The position numbers and the translations under genes were made by a program. A stretch of 64,000 bases of DNA from Clostridia bacterium. GTDB lineage: Bacteria; Bacillota; Clostridia; Christensenellales; Borkfalkiaceae. This document shows, in pieces, positions 59,870 to 64,000 of the stretch. How positions within the stretch are numbered: position 1 is the first letter of the stretch; every line of letters starts with the position of its first letter. The stretch is from NCBI GenBank assembly GCA_017399035.1, contig JAFQEM010000023.1, positions 1 to 64,000 of the forward strand. The letters are read 5' to 3'. Under the pieces are notes generated by a model that had not been told where the DNA came from, did not search any database, and saw only the letters and a list, made by a program, of their open reading frames with translations.

Positions 59870-61813
59870 TTACTGCATTATATTAGGGTCGCCGTCCACT
59901 TTAGTTGAACTTATGGCGTCTTTTTCCCAAAGTTCGTCGTTGCGTTTTAACGCTTTTGTTATATTATCTTCCCAAGCGCGTGCTGTCCAGTTTATTTCAC
60001 GCGACCACTTTTCATTTGCTTGGTCAACCGTGCAATCTCCGTCTATTCTCGTAACATTGTGTTTTTTGCACCCTTCAATGAAAGACTTTAACAACTCTTT
60101 TGCCTTTTCTTTCGGGAAGAAGTTTATACTTCTTGCCTCGTCGTAAGGGGATATTTCTCTAACGAAATATTCAAGTTGAATATATTGCGTAAACAGTTTT
60201 TCAAGTTCTATTCTATCTTTAATTTTTGCTTTTAATTCTTCACTATAATCGCTTTCGTCAACAGATTTTTCTGCCTCTTCAAGTATCATTATCATATCGT
60301 AAACGGCATTTAAACTCCAAAAACCATCGGGTTCGCTATCTCTATGGCACATTCCATAATAGAACTTCTTTCCCGTTAGTTTTTCCGTGCGCGCCCTTGC
60401 CTTTTTATAATAAGCCATTAGATAATCTAAAAACTCACGCATATAAGGCGCTGCGCATTTATAATAAGCACCCATAAATTCGTCTATCAACTGGTCGGTA
60501 TCTTTTGTTACGTCCCACTCAAGCGACGTAACAAGGTATAATAACATCTTTTGGAAAACTTGCGCGCCTATGCCGTTATTTGACTCGTAGAAGAAATATT
60601 CGCAACCTATTTCTTTTAACGCTCTAATATTTTCTTTAAAAATGTAAATGCCGTCGCAAAATTCAAACGACCTTCTAAAAGAACCGTAATAAAGCCAAAC
60701 ACCAAATCTCTTGCATACCTTATGCCAATATTTAAAACAACGATAATAATATTTATTTTCCGGTGCGGTTATAGGTTTGCAATGGTCTTTCATACCGATA
60801 GGGGCAAACAAAACGAAAACGTTGGATTCGGCAACCACACTATCCGCAATAGGAACGATTTGCCCGTTTTCTTCTTTTACAGGTGGCGTCATACTTACAC
60901 CTGTGGTATATGCAAACATGCCGATATTTATCTCTCTTTCGGGGCAATTTTCTTTACGCCATTTTTCCGTTCTACGAGCCATATCGTTGGTAAATTCCAT
61001 ATGCAATCCACCTGTGCCAACTTGACTAATGCGTTTCATACAGTTTTCACAATAGCACATATCCCCTGCATCTTCGTGCCCTAAAAGGAAGTGCGTTGAA
61101 GTGGGATATTTATGAAAATACTCTATTAAATTTTTGAAAAATTCGTCGCGCATTTCCATATTGTTCAAGCAAAGTTGGTTCTTCTTTGCGTTAAACCACT
61201 CGGGGTGAGCGTCGCCGTAAGTTTTAAGCGGTAAAATAGTTAAGTGATTATGGCAAGAAAGTTCAGGGTTCCAAGTTCCCCAAAAATAAGTTCCGTCTGC
61301 ATACGTTCCAAAACCGCCGTAAGCCTTTAAGTTAGTTGCATACTCTAAATCAAGTCTGCAATATCCAAACGCACTAGACCTATGTTCTATGGTTGGGGTA
61401 TAAAAATAGTCGTATCCACTTGCATCTATAACTTGCTTTTTATCTACGCTATATTCGTCGTTTGTATAAAACTTATAGTTTAACGCTTTTTCTATAAAAC
61501 CGTAAACTGCCCAAATTGCCCCGCTAACACCTTGACCAAAAAGATAAAGGTTACCGTCTTTTTCAGTTACGGTGAAACCACTTTTGCCGTGCCTTATATC
61601 AAAGTTTTGTTTTTTAAACGCATCAGTGTTGCCAACTGAAACGAATTTTGAAACTGCGTTTTCACCCTCGGTAACAACGGGCAAAGTTACGCCTGTACTT
61701 TCTTCAATATATTTACTAAATATATCGCTTGCCTTTTTTTCTAATGAAGTTGCGTTTTTTGATAATAACAACGAATATTCACTTTTTCCATCTTTGATAA
61801 TAATGCAGTTCAT
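59870..61813 (-). CDS. Cytoplasmic DUF4838 protein
   Basis: 647 residues from ATG 61813 (AAAGGAGAGAAAT before it); the longer reading adds a sequence with no binding site. No signal peptide, unlike its paralogue at 6621-8588. KKASDIFSKYIEESTGVTLP near residue 30 and AVYGFIEKALNYKFYTNDEY near 110 match the N-terminal fold; LLGHEDAGDMCYCENCMKRI near 245-265 is the DUF4838 signature with the CxCxxC cluster; EWDVTKDTDQLIDEF near 475 is also conserved. Function unproven; hydrolase-like. Own promoter with an upstream direct repeat, just before the AraC gene. Confidence 0.75.
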   Translation of the reverse strand: MNCIIIKDGKSEYSLLLSKNATSLEKKASDIFSKYIEESTGVTLPVVTEGENAVSKFVSVGNTDAFKKQNFDIRHGKSGFTVTEKDGNLYLFGQGVSGAIWAVYGFIEKALNYKFYTNDEYSVDKKQVIDASGYDYFYTPTIEHRSSAFGYCRLDLEYATNLKAYGGFGTYADGTYFWGTWNPELSCHNHLTILPLKTYGDAHPEWFNAKKNQLCLNNMEMRDEFFKNLIEYFHKYPTSTHFLLGHEDAGDMCYCENCMKRISQVGTGGLHMEFTNDMARRTEKWRKENCPEREINIGMFAYTTGVSMTPPVKEENGQIVPIADSVVAESNVFVLFAPIGMKDHCKPITAPENKYYYRCFKYWHKVCKRFGVWLYYGSFRRSFEFCDGIYIFKENIRALKEIGCEYFFYESNNGIGAQVFQKMLLYLVTSLEWDVTKDTDQLIDEFMGAYYKCAAPYMREFLDYLMAYYKKARARTEKLTGKKFYYGMCHRDSEPDGFWSLNAVYDMIMILEEAEKSVDESDYSEELKAKIKDRIELEKLFTQYIQLEYFVREISPYDEARSINFFPKEKAKELLKSFIEGCKKHNVTRIDGDCTVDQANEKWSREINWTARAWEDNITKALKRNDELWEKDAISSTKVDGDPNIMQ

Positions 61814-61866
61814 ATTTCTCTCCTTTAACTTTAAGTACGGATTTACAAATGTACCGTTACGGCTAT

Positions 61867-61895
61867 ATGATAACATTTACGATTTTTGTTTTCAA
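61867..61895 (-). promoter_or_regulatory. Promoter of the cytoplasmic DUF4838 gene
   Basis: Minus strand TTGAAA (61890-61895), 17-base spacer, TATCAT (61867-61872). Confidence 0.65.
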
Positions 61896-61896
61896 T

Positions 61897-61935
61897 GGCT
61901 TTTTTATACTTTTTTATCGGCATTTTTATACTTTT
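61897..61935. promoter_or_regulatory. Direct-repeat operator upstream of DUF4838 promoter
   Basis: GGCTTTTTTATACTTTT (61897-61913) and GGCATTTTTATACTTTT (61919-61935), one mismatch, 22 bases apart in direct orientation and adjoining the -35. The spacing of about two helical turns suits an AraC-type dimer. A third identical copy is at 59777-59793. Confidence 0.55.
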
Positions 61936-61950
61936 AATAAAAATAACACA

Positions 61951-61978
61951 ATAAAAAAAGCGGACTATATAGTCCGCT
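61951..61978 (-). terminator. Terminator after putP
   Basis: Minus strand AGCGGACTA pairs with TAGTCCGCT and is followed by TTTTTTTATT, about 30 bases after the putP stop. Confidence 0.85.
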
Positions 61979-62005
61979 AATAAATTTTATATATCTTATT
62001 AAGTT

Positions 62006-63544
62006 TTATGCGTTTTCTTGAGTATCTACGCTTTTGCCAACTGAATCGTAAAGTGCGACCACTTCTTCCGAAGGTGCTTTTGTGCATAGCGAAACAACAA
62101 AAGCAACTATCAAACCTATCACGAAACCAGGAACTAATTCGTAAAGGTTGGTTGCATAAATCCAACTGTCTGCGCCCTTGTTAAATGCAAACATCCAGAA
62201 TATTGCAACGACAAAACCGCTTATGATACCAGAAACTGCGCCTTTATAGTTAAATCTACGCCAAAATAGCGACAAAATTATTGCAGGTCCGAAAGCCGCA
62301 CCAAAGAGCGCCCACGCAGATTCTACAAGCGCCATAATTCCGCCTGAGGCAGGATTTAGCGCAATAAACAAGGCGATTACTAAAACCGCAGCAACGGTAA
62401 TTCTACCCACCCACAACATCTCTTTGTCGCTAGCGTTTTTCTTGATAGCCGTTTTATAAATATCCGACGAGAAAGAACTTGACGATGCAAGAAGTTGAGA
62501 GTCTGCCGTACTCATTGCCGCAGCGACTATTGCAGAGAGCATAAGCCCGCCTATTAAAGCAAGCGCACCGCCACTGAATATGTTTCTCACCATATCAATA
62601 AACACGACGTCTTCGTCGCCGTCAACTGCGTTAACGTATTTATTGCCTAAAAGTTCACGGCCAACTATACCTACGAGCGTTGCCATAAATACTATAATTA
62701 CAAACCAAACGATACCTATGATTTGTGATTTTTTCATTTCTTTTTCTGAACGAATTGACATATAGCGAACTAGAATATGTGGCATACCAAAATAGCCTAA
62801 CCCCCAGCCTAACCCAGAAAGTATATCAGATATACTCTTCCAGTCAAAACTACCGCTCGACAATAAACTATAATAATTTGGGGTCTGTTCAAGCGGACTT
62901 AACATCTTTGACGGGTCGGTGATTAAAAGGGTTAAAATAGGAACGAACATAAGCGCCATAAGCATTATTAAACCTTGAATAAAGTCCGTCCAACAAACTG
63001 CGTTAAATCCACCAAGCAAAGTGTAAACCAAAATTACGCACGCCGCAATAATCATACCAAGCGTTTCATCAAGCCCGAAAACCGTTTTGAAAAGCGTTCC
63101 GCAAGCGGCAAGGCTAGATGCGGTATATACGCAATATGCAATAACGAATATTACTGCGCAAGATATACGCAAAATAGGATTTTTTGCCTTAAATCTATTC
63201 GATAAAAATTGCGGAATAGTGATAGCATCGTCAGCCTTAATTGCAAATCTGCGAAGTTTAGGCGCAACGAAAATCCACGCGCATACGGTTCCGATAAGCA
63301 GACCTATAGAAATCCAAACTTGACCTAAACCGTAAAGATAGATAGCCCCCGGTAGCCCCATAAGCACCCACGCAGACATATCTGACGCGCCTGCAGAAAA
63401 GGCGGCTACCAAACCGTTCATATTTCTTCCACCCAAGAAATAATCTTTTTCACCTTGGCCTTTGCTCTTGACGAAAAAATAAATTCCCACACCGAGCACA
63501 GCCAAAAAGTAGAGCGCAAAAGAAATAATTTCAAAAACGTTCAT
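62006..63544 (-). CDS. putP: Sodium/proline symporter
   Basis: 512 residues, about 13 membrane segments, sodium-solute symporter family. GGRNMNGLVAAFSAGASDMSAW near residues 37-58 (given by its ends GGRNMNGL and SDMSAW) is the PutP signature with the sodium-site serine and aspartate; GSGFSWLGLPGAIY-like sequence follows (LMGLPGAIYLYGLGQ). AMSTADSQLLASSSSF near 345 is the second sodium-binding segment. The length is that of PutP. It imports proline with sodium. Own promoter and terminator; AGGAGAAAAGTT precedes the ATG. Confidence 0.92.
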   Translation of the reverse strand: MNVFEIISFALYFLAVLGVGIYFFVKSKGQGEKDYFLGGRNMNGLVAAFSAGASDMSAWVLMGLPGAIYLYGLGQVWISIGLLIGTVCAWIFVAPKLRRFAIKADDAITIPQFLSNRFKAKNPILRISCAVIFVIAYCVYTASSLAACGTLFKTVFGLDETLGMIIAACVILVYTLLGGFNAVCWTDFIQGLIMLMALMFVPILTLLITDPSKMLSPLEQTPNYYSLLSSGSFDWKSISDILSGLGWGLGYFGMPHILVRYMSIRSEKEMKKSQIIGIVWFVIIVFMATLVGIVGRELLGNKYVNAVDGDEDVVFIDMVRNIFSGGALALIGGLMLSAIVAAAMSTADSQLLASSSSFSSDIYKTAIKKNASDKEMLWVGRITVAAVLVIALFIALNPASGGIMALVESAWALFGAAFGPAIILSLFWRRFNYKGAVSGIISGFVVAIFWMFAFNKGADSWIYATNLYELVPGFVIGLIVAFVVSLCTKAPSEEVVALYDSVGKSVDTQENA

Positions 63545-63583
63545 AACTTTTCTCCTAATTAAAAAATAAACTCTAATACCGCG

Positions 63584-63612
63584 ATTTTACTATAAATAGA
63601 CAAAAAAGTCAA
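63584..63612 (-). promoter_or_regulatory. Promoter of putP
   Basis: Minus strand TTGACT (63607-63612), 17-base spacer, TAAAAT (63584-63589). The rest of 63613-63811 is AT-rich; only a weak GGCAA/TTGCC hairpin near 63741-63754 and a TATACT at 63777 without a clear -35 are visible. Confidence 0.7.
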
Positions 63613-63811
63613 TTAAGCCGTGTTATAAGTTTATATAGTAATTTAGCATAATAGTTATAAAAAATTTTTATAAGCGTTATAGAATTAGAATTAAGGCGTT
63701 TTTTTATAATTAGCGTTATTGACATTATTTTCATTTTTTAGGCAAATTTTTGCCTTTTTGCTTGCTTAAATAACGCTATACTTTTCTTTACCACTCACTA
63801 GGGAGAAGTTT

Positions 63812-64000
63812 ATGAAAAAACTTTTATGTATTATAACTGCGCTAATTTTAACTTGCAGTTCAACCTTTTTATGCTTAAACCAAACTGAAAAGGTTTTTGC
63901 AGACTATTCTTATGCAAGAGTTATAACAAGCGATACGCCATTTTATAAAAATGCAGACGACGATATGCCACTATTTTATTTACCTTACACTTATTACGTT
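63812..64000 (+). CDS. Secreted protein, N-terminal part (cut by window edge)
   Basis: ATG 63812 is preceded by GGGAGAAGTTT. The first 63 codons show a signal peptide (MKKLLCIITALILTCSSTFL, probable cleavage after KVFA) followed by YARVITSDTPFYKNADDD and FYLPYTYYV, which resembles the start of an SH3-like domain as found in secreted cell-wall proteins. Plus-strand and divergent from putP. The rest is outside the window, so the family cannot be settled. Confidence 0.6.
   Translation, partial: MKKLLCIITALILTCSSTFLCLNQTEKVFADYSYARVITSDTPFYKNADDDMPLFYLPYTYYV

Overview
The window is AT-rich and reads as a chromosomal segment of a low-GC, Gram-positive anaerobe of the Bacillota (Clostridia). Supporting evidence: Gram-positive-style lipoprotein signals, strong AGGAGG-type ribosome binding sites, near-consensus sigma-A promoters with 17-base spacers, CUT1 sugar permeases without their own ATPase, a clostridial-style arg operon, DUF1538, a PutP symporter and many plant-glycan glycoside hydrolases. 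An uncultured gut lineage (Christensenellales-like) is my inference; no rRNA is present to place it. Almost every gene is on the minus strand.

Layout. (1) 1-21,038: a 20-kb accessory island bounded by two ~97% identical copies of the 3' end of a serine recombinase gene (1-354 and 20,611-20,964), each followed at the same offset by the same 18-base sequence. Inside are a plus-strand AraC regulator and a divergent minus-strand operon: a 1090-aa Ig/beta-helix lipoprotein, solute-binding lipoprotein, two CUT1 permeases, a 39-aa small protein, a secreted beta-helix protein, an Ig-repeat lipoprotein, a DUF4838 lipoprotein, another Ig/beta-helix lipoprotein, a GH78-like enzyme, a TIM-barrel hydrolase, a NodB deacetylase and the frameshifted stump of a GH39-like gene at the edge. 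(2) 21,040-23,800: a tRNA-like remnant with hairpins, an MBL hydrolase, a nitroreductase, a small coiled protein and rpsU. (3) 23,809-32,581: a complete arginine operon argG-H-C-J-(class I glutamine amidotransferase)-B-D-F behind a consensus promoter and a cluster of ARG-box-like sites. (4) 32,615-37,542: PHP protein, SDR, tandem class II aldolase-like protein and a class II aldolase, interrupted by a 350-base chain of hairpins containing a 150-base tandem duplication. (5) 37,701-40,850: a 30-aa small gene with its own promoter and terminator, then an amino-acid ABC transporter whose binding protein is circularly permuted and whose ATPase carries a ~60-residue insertion. (6) 40,921-46,497: proA, an S26-like peptidase, a tandem PII-like protein with DUF1538, MscS, and a lytic transglycosylase. 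(7) 46,536-61,978: a second glycan locus (GH106-like x2, GH94-like, GH78, AraC, cytoplasmic DUF4838), with dinB and its partner embedded. (8) 62,006-64,000: putP and the start of a secreted protein.

How it fits together: two independent AraC-controlled modules both pair a DUF4838 protein with a GH78 rhamnosidase, one at the cell surface and one in the cytoplasm, so a rhamnose-containing glycan such as rhamnogalacturonan is a plausible substrate; the aldolase/SDR operon could handle the released deoxysugar. The most unusual items are the permuted binding protein, the hairpin chain, the two tiny well-signalled genes, the G9 tract in the AraC promoter spacer and the island's repeat architecture.
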